Origin: Odobenus rosmarus divergens
Taxonomy: Eukaryota > Chordata > Mammalia > Carnivora > Odobenidae
Direction: 5' to 3'
DNA length: 64,000 nucleotides
NCBI RefSeq assembly: GCF_000321225.1
Contig: NW_004451414.1
Location: forward strand, 314,784 to 378,783
Positions 1-10,265 of the stretch are shown here, in pieces. The notes below the pieces were generated by a model. The model was not told the DNA's origin. It saw only the letters and a program-made list of their open reading frames with translations, and did no database searches. Made by a program: the position numbers and the translations under genes. Position 1 is the first letter of the stretch. Each line of letters opens with the position of its first letter.

Positions 1-297
1 ATAATGCAATATATGTTAAGGAAAAAAAAAGAAGATAGCAGGAGGGGAAGAATGAAGGGGAGTAAGTCGGAGGGGGAGACAAACCATGAGAGATGATGGA
101 CTCTGAAAAACAAACTGAGGGATCTAGAGGGGAGGGGGTTGGGGGCATGGGTTAGCCTGGTGATGGGTATTAAAGAGGGCACGTTCGGCATTGAGCACTG
201 GGTGTGAAGCACAAACAATGAATCATGGAACACTACATCAAAAACTAATGATGTAATGTATGGTGATTAACTTAATTAAAAAATTTAAAGAAAAAAG
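1..297 (+). mobile_element. Carnivore L1, 3' UTR end (5' part outside window)
   Basis: This is the 3' terminus of a LINE-1. It shows a G-rich polypurine stretch, the phrase ACTGGGTGT and AATCATGGAACACTACATC, and ends in an A-rich tail near 297. It is close in wording to the end of the L1 at 41855-42118, so both belong to one subfamily. The first 20 bases match the end of a preceding 3' UTR unit seen in the other copy, so this copy probably has the same duplicated 3' UTR. It is non-coding here. The remainder of the element lies upstream of the window. Confidence 0.85.
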
Positions 298-302
298 AAG
301 AT

Positions 303-327
303 ATGCTTGCTTCAGCAGCACATATAC
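303..327 (+). pseudogene. U6 snRNA 5' fragment (about 25 nt)
   Basis: The 25 bases match the 5' end of mammalian U6 spliceosomal RNA at 22 of 25 positions, aligned from memory. Two of the three mismatches (308 and 314) are the transitions expected from decay of the two CpG sites in the U6 5' stem. The match stops abruptly at 327 and old L1 ORF2 sequence begins at 328 in the same orientation. No U6 body or oligo-T terminator follows, so it is a non-functional fragment. It may be a U6-L1 chimeric retrocopy or a truncated U6 retropseudogene. Confidence 0.65.
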
Positions 328-817
328 ATCAAGAAGACATAACTTAAAATGTATATTCACTTAATGATGGAAACTCAAACTCTATGCATCAAAAATTGAA
401 TTAAAGGAAGACAGAGACCACTGTACAGTTAAAGTAGAAGATTTTAACATCCATTTTTCAATAATTCATAGACCAACTAACCATTAAAATGTTAGGAAGG
501 ACATAGAGATCTGAATACCTTTAAACACTTCAATTTAATTGATGTTCATAGAACACAACAGTCAACAAGTGCAGAATATATATTTTTTTAAGCTCACCTG
601 GTACATTCCCCAAGGGAGACCATACACTGAATCATAAAGCAAGTCACAATATTTTTATGGCACTGAAATTATATAAAGGGTATATCCTCTGATCACAATA
701 GAATTTGATTTAAAAATCAATAAAATAATATATCTAGGAAAACTCTACAGAGAGTTTAAACGATACATTTCTAAATAATTTCTGGGTGAAAGATGAAGTC
801 ACAGGGAAATTTGAAAA

Positions 818-1185
818 TATTTTGTAGGGCAGGCCAGCAGGCTGGAAACTGAAGGTGAGAGTTGATGTTGCAGTCTTGAGCCTGAAATCTGCAAGCAGGA
901 TTGCTGGCTGGAAATTCAGTCAGGATGCTATGTTGCAGGCTTCAGGCAGAATTTCTTCTTTGAGAAACCTCAGTTTTTTGCTCTGAAGGCTCTCAATTAA
1001 CTGTGTGAAGCCCACTTGCATTTTAAAAGGTAATCTGCTTTACTTAAAAACTATTGATTGCAAATGTTAATTATATCCATCTACAAATACCTTCACAGTA
1101 ACAACTCGTCTAGTGTTCTACCAAACAGCTGTACACCTAAGTCAAGTCAAGTCGACACAAAAAAATTAACCATCACATATAAAAC
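818..1185 (+). repeat. Interspersed repeat ending in ATTAACCATCA, inserted in L1
   Basis: The block interrupts the L1 ORF2 remnant. It contains GCAGGCTGGAAACTGAAGG, TTGCAGTCTTGAG and AATTAACCATCAC. A second, homologous copy in the same orientation lies at 33270-33800. I recognise it as a mammal-wide interspersed sequence, often starting with a microsatellite-rich head, but cannot name its family with certainty. Confidence 0.6.
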
Positions 1186-1265
1186 ATCAAAATGTGAAAG
1201 ATGAAGCTGAGGTGGTGCTTAGGGGGAATTTATAGCTTTAAATGCCTAAATTTGAAAAGAAGAGT

Positions 1266-1366
1266 GAGCACAGGGTGTCATACACAGCTGACGAATTGTT
1301 GAACACTACATCTGAAACTAATGTACTATATGTTGGCTACTTAAATTTAAATTTAAAAAAATAAAG
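1266..1366 (+). mobile_element. Short L1 3'-end insertion (about 100 bp)
   Basis: This is a severely 5'-truncated L1 tail. It has a GAGCACAGGGTGTCATAC phrase, GAACACTACATCTGAAACTA, then TATATGTTGGCTACTT and an A/T-rich tail. It interrupts older L1 ORF2 text, which resumes near 1367. The wording is closest to the single-unit 3' UTR of the L1 ending at 36630. Target duplications are not clear. Confidence 0.65.
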
Positions 1367-1931
1367 AACTGCATAAAAAAGGAAGAAAAAGCTAAATACA
1401 AGAACATAATGGTCTACTTTAAAAATAAGCTAGAAAAAGACCAAAGTAATCCCAAAGGAAGTAGAAGAAAGGAGATAATCAGAATCTAATGAAATAAAAA
1501 ATAAACAGAGAAGAGAACATTTACAAGTCAAAAGCTGCTTTTTTGAGAATATCAATAGTATTGAGAAACCTCTAACTACACTGATCAAGAAATAAAAAAG
1601 AACAGAAATCACCCATGGTGGGAACAAAAAGAAGGTTATTACCATAAGCATTAAAAAGATAGTAAGAAAATCACATACAACTTTAGTGTAACAAATTGAA
1701 CAACTTAGATGAAATGGACAAATTCTCAGAAAGCAAAATTTACCAAAATTGACACAAGTAGCAACAGAAAGAGGAACAATTGAATATATACTAAATACTT
1801 TGAATGTGATATCAAAACATCCCACCAAAGAAAACTCCACATCCAGAAGGTCTTAATATTGAATAATATTAAATATTCCAGGAAGAGATAAGACCAATAT
1901 TACTCAAACTTTTTAAAAAAAAAGAGGAGGA

Positions 1932-2133
1932 GGGGCACCTGGGTGGCTCATTCAGTTAAGCATCTGCCTTCTGCTGGGGTCATGATCCCAGAGTCCTGGG
2001 ATTGAGCCCCAAGTTGGGCTGGTTCCCTGCTCAGTGGGGAGCCTGCTTCTTCCTCTCCCTCTGCCCCTCCCCCCCCACTCGTGCTTTCTCTCTTGCTCTG
2101 CTCTTTCAATTAAATAAAATCTTAAAAAAAAAA
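1932..2133 (+). mobile_element. CanSINE in old L1
   Basis: A full-length tRNA-Lys-derived carnivore SINE. It has a GGGGCACCTGGGTGGCTCA head, a CT-rich middle and a TAAATAAAATCTTAAAA tail. It sits inside the ORF2 remnant. The A/AGGAG-rich flanks form only an imperfect target duplication, suggesting an older copy. Confidence 0.93.
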
Positions 2134-3320
2134 TTCAGGAGAGATCATTGCTCAACTCGTTTTATGAAACCAGTATAACCCTGATGCCAATCTGACAATG
2201 ACATTACTAAGAAAGAAAATTACAGATAAATATTCCTCATGACTATAGATATAAAGTCCTTAAGAAAATATAAGCAAGTAAATCCAAAAACTATAAAAAA
2301 GGATAACAGATCATGACCAAGTAGGATTTATACCAGGAATGCAAAGTTAGCTTAACATTAAAAAATCAATCAATGTAATTCATTATATAAAAAGAAAAAA
2401 GAAAACCATATGATCCTTTTGTATGGAAAAGATTAACACTATGTATATAAAAGCTCTGAACAAACTAGGAATAATAGTGAACACCTATTACCCTATTATC
2501 GTAATGTCAAATGACATCTGTGAAAAACCTATAAGTTATATCATCCTTAATGGTGAAAGTGTGCATTATTTTATCCAAAGATCAGGAACTTCTACCCTAC
2601 ATTGCTCTGGAAGTCCTAGTTATTTCAATAAGATGAGAAAAATTTTTTAAAAAGACATAAAAGTTGGAACAGAAAAAAAATTGGCATTGTTTGCCGATAA
2701 TATAATTTTTTACATTGAAAATCCCAAAGAATCTATAAAACAACTAGTAGAACCAATAAAAACACTTACCCAGGATACAGGATACAAGGCTGATATTTGT
2801 AAAATCTATTATATTCTTATATACTATAGCAAACAAATGCAAAGTGAATTTTTAAAAATTCCATTTACAGTGGTATCAAAAATAGAAAATACAAAAGAAT
2901 AAATCTAATAAAAGATACCCTATATCTTGACACTTAAGGCTGCAAAATATTGTGACAGAAATTAAGGAATTTCTAAAAAAAATGGAAAGATATGGTCATC
3001 AATTGGGAGACTCATATTGTAAAGCTGATAATTCTCACCAAATTGATCTATAGATTTAATATAATCCCAATTAAAATTTCAACAGGATTTTTATAGAAAT
3101 TGACATGCCAATTTTAAAATTTATTAGGAAATGCAAAAGTTCCAGATATCAAACCAATTTTGAAAGAGAGAAGTAAACTTGGAGAAATTGTTCAATTTTA
3201 GAACTTACTTTAAAGTCACAATAATGAAAATAGATTGGTATTGATAAAAAGATAGACATACAGATTAATGGAATAGAGTCTAGAAGCAGAACTACATATA
3301 TTTGATTGATTTTGACAAAT

Positions 3321-3496
3321 TTTTTTTTTAAGATTTTATTTGTTTACTTGAGAGAGAGAGAGTGAGCACAGAGGGAGAGGGAGAATTAGACTCCCTGCCG
3401 AGCAGGGAGCCTGATGCGGCACTCGATCCCAGGACCCTGAGATCATGACTTGAGCCAAAGGTAAATGCTTAACGACTGAGCCACCCAGGCGTCCCC
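3321..3496 (-). mobile_element. CanSINE with 14-bp target duplication
   Basis: A minus-strand CanSINE: T-rich start with AAGATTTTATTTG, GA-rich block, and end in GAGCCACCCAGGCGTCCC. The target duplication TGATTTTGACAAAT is perfect at 3307-3320 and 3497-3510. This marks an endonuclease-primed insertion into the L1 ORF2 remnant. Confidence 0.96.
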
Positions 3497-4862
3497 TGAT
3501 TTTGACAAATTTCTAAGGTAATTCAAAGGAGAAAGGAAAAGTCCTTTCAAACAAATGTTACTACTCAACTGGATATCCATGTAGGAAAAAAATGAAAATT
3601 GGTCCTTATCCCACACCACAAACTACTCTGAACCTTTTATGCGCAAAAGTAGTTTTACAAATTAAAAATTTAGGACATGGATTATTGGCCTAGATGTAAA
3701 ATCCGAAATTATAATACTTATATGGGGGGAAAAGAGATTATTATTATGATTTTTTAGGTGGGCAATGGGTTCTTATATAGAAAGCACAAAGCATGTAACA
3801 TAAAAATTTTAAATTTATGAATTAGACTTAATGAAAATGAAAAGCATTTCCTCTTTAAAAGTCACCAGTAAGAAAACAAAAACAAAAACAAGCCACTAAT
3901 TGAGAGAAAACTCTCAAAATACAAATATCAAAAGACTTATATCCAGAAAATAAAAAAAAATTCCAGCTCAATAATAAAAGGCAAATGCCCAATAAGTAAA
4001 TGAGCAATAGATTTAAAGACGCTTCACCAAAGAAGATATATAAATGGTCAATAAGTATATTAAAAAAAGCTCAACATCATTAGCCATCAGGAAAATGCAA
4101 TTTAAACCATAATGTAATACATACTCATGAGAATGGCTACGATTAGAATAACTGACCATACCATGTATTGGCAAGAATCTGGAGCAATTAGAATTCTCAT
4201 ACACTTCAGTTGGGAATGTAAAACAATACAATCAATTTGTAAAACTACTTTTTCCATTTGTTAAAATGTTACATGTATACCTACCATAACATCCAAGCAT
4301 TCCGCTTCTAGGAATTAATCCAAGAAAAGCATATGTATATAAGTTCTTACATAGACTTGCGCACATAGTAGCTTAAGTGTAATAGACAAAATCTGGAAAA
4401 AACTCAAAAGTTCATCAACAAATGAATGGCTAAACAAATCATGAATGATCCATACACAATGGAATATCAGTCAGCAATTAAAAGGAAAGAAGTACTGATA
4501 GATGCAACAATTTGGATTCATATCCAAATTTGGATTCTAACAATTAGAATCGTTATGTTGAAGAAAAGAAACTGAGTGAAAAAAAATCTGTATTATTCCA
4601 TCTATTTAAAGCAGAAAAACTGACAAAACCAATTATGCTGTTAGAAAACAGTCTCGTGGTTACTTTTGAGAAGTGGTACTGACTAGGAGGGGAATGAGAG
4701 AGGCTTCAGTGGTCCCTAGAATGTTTATTTCCTTGATGTAGGTACTGGTTATATAATTGTGTTCATATAAAGAAAATTTATCAAACTGAATATTAATGAT
4801 TGGTGAATATTTCTGTATATATGCTATAATTCAATATAAATTTCAAAATACAAAAACAAAAG

Positions 4863-5151
4863 AACATGATTACAGGCTCTGCATTTTCTACTCCTTTGAG
4901 CATTAATAGAGCTATTTGTATTTGTATTTGCCATGCCCTTTGCGACCCTGTCACATTGCATCAGAGGGTCACACTCTATTCTTGAACTTGAAAGCTAGGA
5001 GTCCCCTCATCATCATCATTGACTAACACCAGCACCTGTACCATCCAGCAGTGGCAGCCACATGAACATTACAGACCTCTTGGCTGACATCTAATGAGAA
5101 TAAACCTCTGTTCTGTTTAGAGAATATTTGCAGGACATTCTAAGTTTATTT

Positions 5152-5186
<35 letters not shown>

Positions 5187-5690
5187 ACCACCACCACCAC
5201 CACCTCTACCATTGCTAAGGAAAAGAACAAAAATTATATCGTAGTTATTCAAAGTAGTACTCTTTGCCATATGTTTGCCTAGCTCCCCTCTTCTGGTGAT
5301 CATGAGGGAGAATAATGATAATTCTGTCACTATTTTGGGCAATTATTGCCTTTTCATACAATCTTAATTGACAAATGCATTTGCAAATTCAGGCCATGTG
5401 CAGATGGTCATGATTCTTTGAATAAATAGAAGGACTTTTATTCCAAATCTGAAACAAATATTGCCTCTCCAGGTCAAGTTCTGACAGGACTATCTGTTAG
5501 AAACCTTGTCTCAACCCCAGGAATCCTGCTTGGGGGAAAATTAGCTGAGGGAAAAACGTGGTGACCTACATGTGTCAGTCACCATGAAGCTGCTAGAAAA
5601 CCTGAATTCTACCCCCAGGGAAGACAAAAAATTGTCTGGAGAACACATCAGAGCCCAATGACAGATACTAAGATATCTGAAGTTATAAAA
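4863..5690. other. Unique spacer, no gene seen
   Basis: No recognised repeat other than the microsatellite at 5154-5205. The only frame here, on the minus strand over 5154-5342, translates the microsatellite and is not a gene. Confidence 0.6.
5154..5205. repeat. Compound microsatellite (CA)n(CCA)n
   Basis: A run of CA dinucleotides passes directly into a run of CCA trinucleotides and ends at CTCTACC. Such compound tracts are prone to length change. Confidence 0.97.
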
Positions 5691-5787
5691 AGTTGATTTA
5701 AAAAATAGTCCCAATTTTACTCCTTATTGTACCCATGCTTCTTGAAAATATAACTTTGCAGTTTATCCTATCAAAATGATGAGCCTC

Positions 5788-5976
5788 AGGGCGCCTGGGT
5801 GGCTCAGTCGTTAGGCAGCTGCCTTCAGCTCGGGTCATGATCCCAGGGTCCTGGGATCAAGCCCTGCATCCGGCTCCCTGCTCAGTGGGAAGCCTGCTTC
5901 TCCCTCCCCCCGCTCCCCCTGCTTGTGTTCCCTCTCTCGCTGTGTCTCTCTCTGTCCAACAAATAAAATCTTAAAA
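5788..5976 (+). mobile_element. CanSINE, first of a same-site pair
   Basis: Full-length CanSINE with a GGGCGCCTGGGTGGCTCAGTC head and AAATAAAATCTTAAAA tail. It is flanked by AAAATGATGAGCCTC at 5773-5787 and 5977-5991. It lies immediately upstream of a second CanSINE and inserted into that element's target duplication. Confidence 0.96.
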
Positions 5977-5993
5977 AAAATGATGAGCCTCTT

Positions 5994-6204
5994 GGGGCAC
6001 CTGGGTGGTACAGTTGGTTGAATGGGCTCTTGGTTTTGGCTCAGGTCATGATCTCAGGGTCGTGAGATTGAGCCTGGCCTTGGTTCTGCACTCAGCATGG
6101 AGTCTGTTTGAGATTGTCTCTCCCTCTCCTTCTGCCCCTCCTGCTCATGTTCTCTCTCTCTCTCTCTCTCTCAAATAAATAAATTAGTCTTAAAAGAAAA
6201 AAAA
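5994..6204 (+). mobile_element. CanSINE, second (older) of a same-site pair
   Basis: A diverged CanSINE: GGGGCACCTGGGTGGTACAG head, GGTCATGATCTCAGGGTCG, and a (CT)n tract before the A-rich tail. ATGAGCCTCTT flanks it at 5983-5993 and 6205-6215. Its greater divergence and the shared flank suggest it landed first. Confidence 0.93.
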
Positions 6205-6844
6205 ATGAGCCTCTTTTTTCACCTCCTTGAATCTAGGCCAGTCCTGTGACTTGCTTAGGTTAATAGAATATGGAGAAAATGATGTTGTGCTAGTTCTGAG
6301 CCTAAGTCTCAAGAGGTATGCGTGCTTCCCCTTTCTTTCCTGGAATCCTGCCACTCCTGAACAAACCCTAGCTAGTCGCCTGAAGAGAATTCAGTTGTAG
6401 TAGCCAAAATCTTCCTAGACCAGCCTATAACCAGCTGATCCTCATACCCATAAGAGCTTACTCAAGATCAGCAGGGTTGCTTGTCCAACCCACAGCTGAT
6501 CATAGACACAGAATGAGCCGAGAGGAGTCCAGAACCGCCTAGCTGACAGACTGACAAACCCAATGTATTTGTATTATTGAGGCACTAAAGCTTGGGATGG
6601 TTTGCTATGTGAATAGTTAGGCAACAAATAGCTGAAACAGAAATCTGAGGGTATCTATATTACCATCATCAGAGATGTAGATCTTTGGGAAGAGTCTCTG
6701 GTCTAATTTTCTTCATTTTATGAATATAAGTAAAGGTAAACATAAAAGACATGAACTAAGAGTCAGAAATACCAGCCCCTTTTTTTTTTACTCTATTATA
6801 GCTAATATTACAAAATTTGTTTGAACAGTTTCATTATAATAACC

Positions 6845-7010
6845 ATAATAATAGCTACTGGCATTTAGGCACTTAATATAGACAGAAGTATTCTAAACAT
6901 TTTACATCAATTTTTTCCCTATAATCTGAGGAAATGGATTGTTCAGAATCACACATGGAACGAGTAGAGGAATGCAAATCCTTCTGACACCACAGCCCCT
7001 GTCCTACAGT
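6845..7010 (-). repeat. MIR, antisense
   Basis: Reads as reverse-complement MIR: AATAATAGCTACTGGCATTTAGGC, ATTCTAAACATTTTACATCA, ATAATCTGAGGAAATGGA and CAGAATCACACATGGAA. Strongly diverged. Confidence 0.75.
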
Positions 7011-7030
7011 TTAATAAACTCTATTCTACC

Positions 7031-7590
7031 GCCTCCCACGATAGTAAGGCATGGAACTGCACCTTGCACGGGCCTGAAATTCTAAAGTCAGTACATCAAG
7101 CAAATAATAACTACAGTCAAAATTATCCTGGAAAATGTCTTTGTCTATAAATTGTAACACCAGCTGTCAGGAAGTCCACCAGACTCAGTTTTATCCTCCA
7201 ATATTGTAGAGACAGCTACAGTTTGGGAGGGACAGAAGTCAGTCTACATAGCTGGACTGTATTTCAGAGTCCATGTTGAACAAAAAAGATCCATGCATAC
7301 ATGGCCATGTATTTTATACATGGTTAGATGCTCACACTATGAAAGATGCAGGAGACCTGAAACCCACTGAATGATCATCATACTCACTCATCTCATTTTT
7401 CTTTTGGCTCATAATCCAGACTGACAGATGGAATCACTTGAGGTATTAAAATTTGCTCTTTCTCTATTCCTGTCTCTTCTCACTGCCAAGTGTTCAAACA
7501 CTTAAATTCACAAAAGTTAAATGTGTATCTGGTGCAACTCCATTATACTGTTTTGGGAAAGGATAACCTGCCATGGGTTCCAGAGGTCAA
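7031..7590. other. Unique spacer, no gene seen
   Basis: No repeat or exon signature recognised. The frame from 7521 runs into the MIR that follows and has no familiar protein motif. Confidence 0.6.
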
Positions 7591-7790
7591 GGAGGTTGGA
7601 GCTATGTGGAGAACTGGAAAGGGTACTACCCCAGGGTCAGGAAGCCCTGGTCTTGATCCCTGATCTGGCACTAACTTGCTCTGTGATTTTGTTACATGTC
7701 AACATTCAGTCGACATCCCTGAAGCTCAGTTTCCTTGCCTGTAACACGTTTTTTGACTCTGTGAAACAAGCCTGAACGCTTTCATACCAA
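7590..7790 (+). repeat. MIR, sense
   Basis: MIR core is visible as GATCTGGCACTAACTTGCTC, TGTGATTTTG and GCTCAGTTTCCTTGCCTGTAA. The 84-codon frame at 7521-7775 overlaps this repeat and is not a gene. Confidence 0.75.
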
Positions 7791-7984
7791 AGATAAGATC
7801 TACCAGGTAAAATCTGACTGCTTCCAGGAAATCAAAAAGGGTAGGGGAGGGGCAGGATTGATGTTAGGCTCCTGGCCCTTAGAGTGCAACTGGCTTCCCT
7901 GAAACTCTCCCAGATGCTTCCTGAGATGCAGGCTTCCCACGCCTTCCATCAGCTGCACGCTGCGCTCATGAGCTCTATGATGTC

Positions 7985-8170
7985 ATGGACCCAGGATCTG
8001 ACAGTCCTGAGCTCCAACCTTAGCTTTTTCCCGTATTACCAGCATAAACCTTGGCAATGTACCTAAGCTCTTTCTAATTTTAATTTATTCATGCATGCAA
8101 CAGAACTAATAATGCATACCTAACCTATCTATATAATAATAGATGGTGTTTTTGTAAAATATGTAAGATA
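7985..8170 (+). repeat. Probable MIR, sense
   Basis: The words CCTTGGCAATGTACCTAAGC and AACTAATAATGCATACCTAAC keep the order of the MIR core and tail, but divergence is high. Confidence 0.45.
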
Positions 8171-9836
8171 ACATATCTTAGGCCCAGTTATTTTGTGTCC
8201 CTTGATATCATTTAAACATTCCATAAGCAATAAAAACAGAAAACTAACTTAAGAAAAAAATTACCACAGTGGAATGATACTGAGTGAGCTCAAAAAACTG
8301 AAGAGACAAAACCAAACCTGGGAAGGACTAGGCCCTGGGGCAATTTGGGTGTTTCCACAATAGAGTGAGCATTCCTAGCGGGGTCTCTGCCCCACCCACC
8401 TTCTGTGTTCAGGATGCGAATTGCTGGGAGAGATAACCCAACTGGCCTAGTTTGGATCTTCTGACTACACTGGATCAAAGATAAAGAGCCCTGTGGTGGA
8501 AAACCCCATTCAAGCCACATGGAGTGAAAAGGGTGAGCTCCCTAGAGGAAGGAAGTACTGTTTCCAGAACAACAGAAGGGAGGCTGGGCAGAGAGAAAAC
8601 AGGTTCCATGCCCAGTCCTGAGAGTTATCACCAACATCACACAAAGTTTAGATCCCAAAGTCATTGTTGCTGTTTTTTAAATGGCCTATCCAGTGATATT
8701 TTCCCCTAGCTATGTCCTTGCCATGACCTTTCCTGCTACCCCACCTGCCTTCCGGCTGGCCCTTTTTTGTGGTTCTAGATAGTTTCCTGTTGAGAGCCTT
8801 GCTGAGTTTAATTACTTTTAGGGGAAAAACTCTTCATTCTGGTGAACTCAGCCATAAAACACCATTAATCCAATGAGTAGGCCTAGTTTCCCCCTAACAC
8901 AAGACTTTTGTTTTTGTCTTTGTTTTTTTCACTTACAGAACAATACAAACAAACTCCACATAACTGATGAATCAGTAAATCTTAAAACTTTGATCTTCAC
9001 CCGGAGACAACACAAAGAAACTCTGAAACCAGAGCAGGAACGTAGTGTGTCCTCCATGAACTCCTCCCTCCACAAACTCACTCATTGCTATTTGAATAGC
9101 TGTCACAGGCTTGGTCTGATCTCTTGAGCCCTCCATAACATTGGGTCAGACAGTAACATCAACACTATGTTTAGCCATGAGGGAAATCAAGGTCAAAAAC
9201 AGACCCATGAATAGTGCAAGCTATTTTTTGGTTTGTAATTTTTCTTAGGAAAACAAGGAGATGCTTGATCTATATATTTAGGCTTGAGAGCTCCAGATCC
9301 TAACGTGAACTTTCTGGGTAATGTCTTGTGATTCATTTCGTCTCTCTGTGACCTTTTCAGACCCAGCACAAAACACATGGTTGGAAATTCACACCAGCAA
9401 TTCACAGGTGGGGAACTGAAATTCAGTCCAATTCAGTTTTTTAGTGTAGCAGAACCACTGTAAGTCGGGATACCCAGGCTGTGATCGAACTGCCAATTGC
9501 TTCCTAACTTGAGGGGAGTTGCTTTCCTTCCATGGGTCTTGGTTTTCTCCTCCCTCATGTGAGGATGCTGAGCAACTTATTTCTAAGTTGCTTTCCTTCC
9601 TGTGTTGATGTTCAATGAAGCTAGGGCCAGAGGGACTCATAGAATAAGTGCTTCCAGTACTCAGAGGACCCAACTTCCTCCTGGGGAGGAAACATGGAAA
9701 TTAAAGGGCCCCATTTGCTCACCTTGACTTAGCTGGGGGTGAAGAGCTGAAAAAGGCACCTGCTGATATTATTTAAGAACTCCAGAATATCATTCTTTGT
9801 GGGCACTGATTCTATAATATTTGGGATGACAATAAA
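8171..9836. other. Unique spacer, no confirmed gene
   Basis: About 1.7 kb without a clear repeat. Several short frames lie on both strands; none has a recognisable domain. A pyrimidine-rich tract followed by CAG ends at 8939 and is discussed as a finding. A weak MIR-like reading around 9420-9560 is not secure. Confidence 0.55.
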
Positions 9837-9839
9837 AGT

Positions 9840-10265
9840 TGGAGTCAGCAAACTTTTCCAGTAAAAGGTCAGATAATAAATATTTCAGGCTTCACAGGGC
9901 TAGTCTCTGTTGCAATCACTTAACGCCCACCATTGTCGTGTGAAAGCAGATGCAGACAATCCTTAAACACAGGAGCAGGTCATGCTCTATTACAAAACAG
10001 GTGGTGTGGGCGCCTGGGTGGCTCAGTCATTAAGTGTCTGCCTTCGGCTCAGGTCATGATCCCAGGGTCCTGGGATCGAGTCCCACATCGGGCTCCCTGC
10101 TCTGCGGGAAGCCTGCTTCTCCCTCTCCCACTCCCCCTGCTTGTGTTCCTGCTCTCGCTATGTCTCTCTCTGTCAAATAAATAAATAAAATCTTTAAAAA
10201 AAACAAAACAAAACAAAACAGGTGGTGCAGACTTGACCAATGTGCTGTAGTTCGCTGACCCATGA
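9840..10265 (+). mobile_element. hAT-Charlie (MER1-group) DNA element, split by a CanSINE
   Basis: The left end reads GTCAGCAAACTTTTCC, then CAGATAATAAATATTTCAGGC. The right end reads GCTGTAGTTCGCTGACCC. These are the complementary termini of a short non-autonomous hAT element (terminal inverted wording CAGCAAAC / GCTGACC). The CanSINE at 10007-10212 sits near its 3' end. The exact family name is from memory and uncertain. Confidence 0.75.
10007..10212 (+). mobile_element. CanSINE with 15-bp target duplication
   Basis: Full-length young-looking CanSINE ending in AAATAAATAAATAAAATC and an A-rich tail. The target duplication ACAAAACAGGTGGTG is perfect at 9992-10006 and 10213-10227. The short frames overlapping it on both strands are SINE translations. 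Confidence 0.96.

Larger units (their letters stand above)
328..4862 (+). mobile_element. Old L1 (L1M-type) ORF2 and 3' UTR remnant
   Basis: This is a decayed LINE-1 reading through ORF2 (endonuclease C-terminal part, reverse transcriptase, C-terminal domain) into a 3' UTR that fades near 4862. Around 2681-2902 a 73-codon open piece carries the reverse-transcriptase active-site neighbourhood as LFADN, where L1 normally has FADD. The second catalytic aspartate is therefore lost. Frames are otherwise broken throughout. Later insertions sit at 818-1185, 1266-1366, 1932-2133 and 3321-3496. The ORF on the opposite strand at 1430-1840 is an antisense shadow of this L1. The element cannot be active. 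Confidence 0.85.
5690..6645 (+). mobile_element. MaLR (MLT1-type) LTR, split by two CanSINEs
   Basis: The flanking pieces read like an MLT1 LTR. They include ACTTTGCAG...CTATCAAAATGATGAGCC, CACCTCCTTGAATCTAGGCC, TGTGACTTGC...AATAGAATATGG, GCCTAAGTCTCAAGAGG, and a 3' end with TTGGGATGGTTTGCTATG and GCTGAAACAG. Two SINEs at 5788-6204 interrupt it. It is an ancient ERVL-MaLR solo LTR with no internal region nearby. The 5' boundary is uncertain. Confidence 0.75.

Noticed and set aside
1430..1840. 136-codon minus-strand frame rich in Phe/Leu/Ile
   Set aside because: It is the antisense of A-rich L1 ORF2; such text gives hydrophobic open frames by composition.
1932..2133. CanSINE heads considered as tRNA genes
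   Set aside because: They derive from tRNA-Lys but have SINE bodies and tails, target duplications and no intact cloverleaf.
5154..5342. Minus-strand frame ending in poly-Gly and Val-Cys repeats
   Set aside because: A translation of the (CA)n(CCA)n microsatellite.
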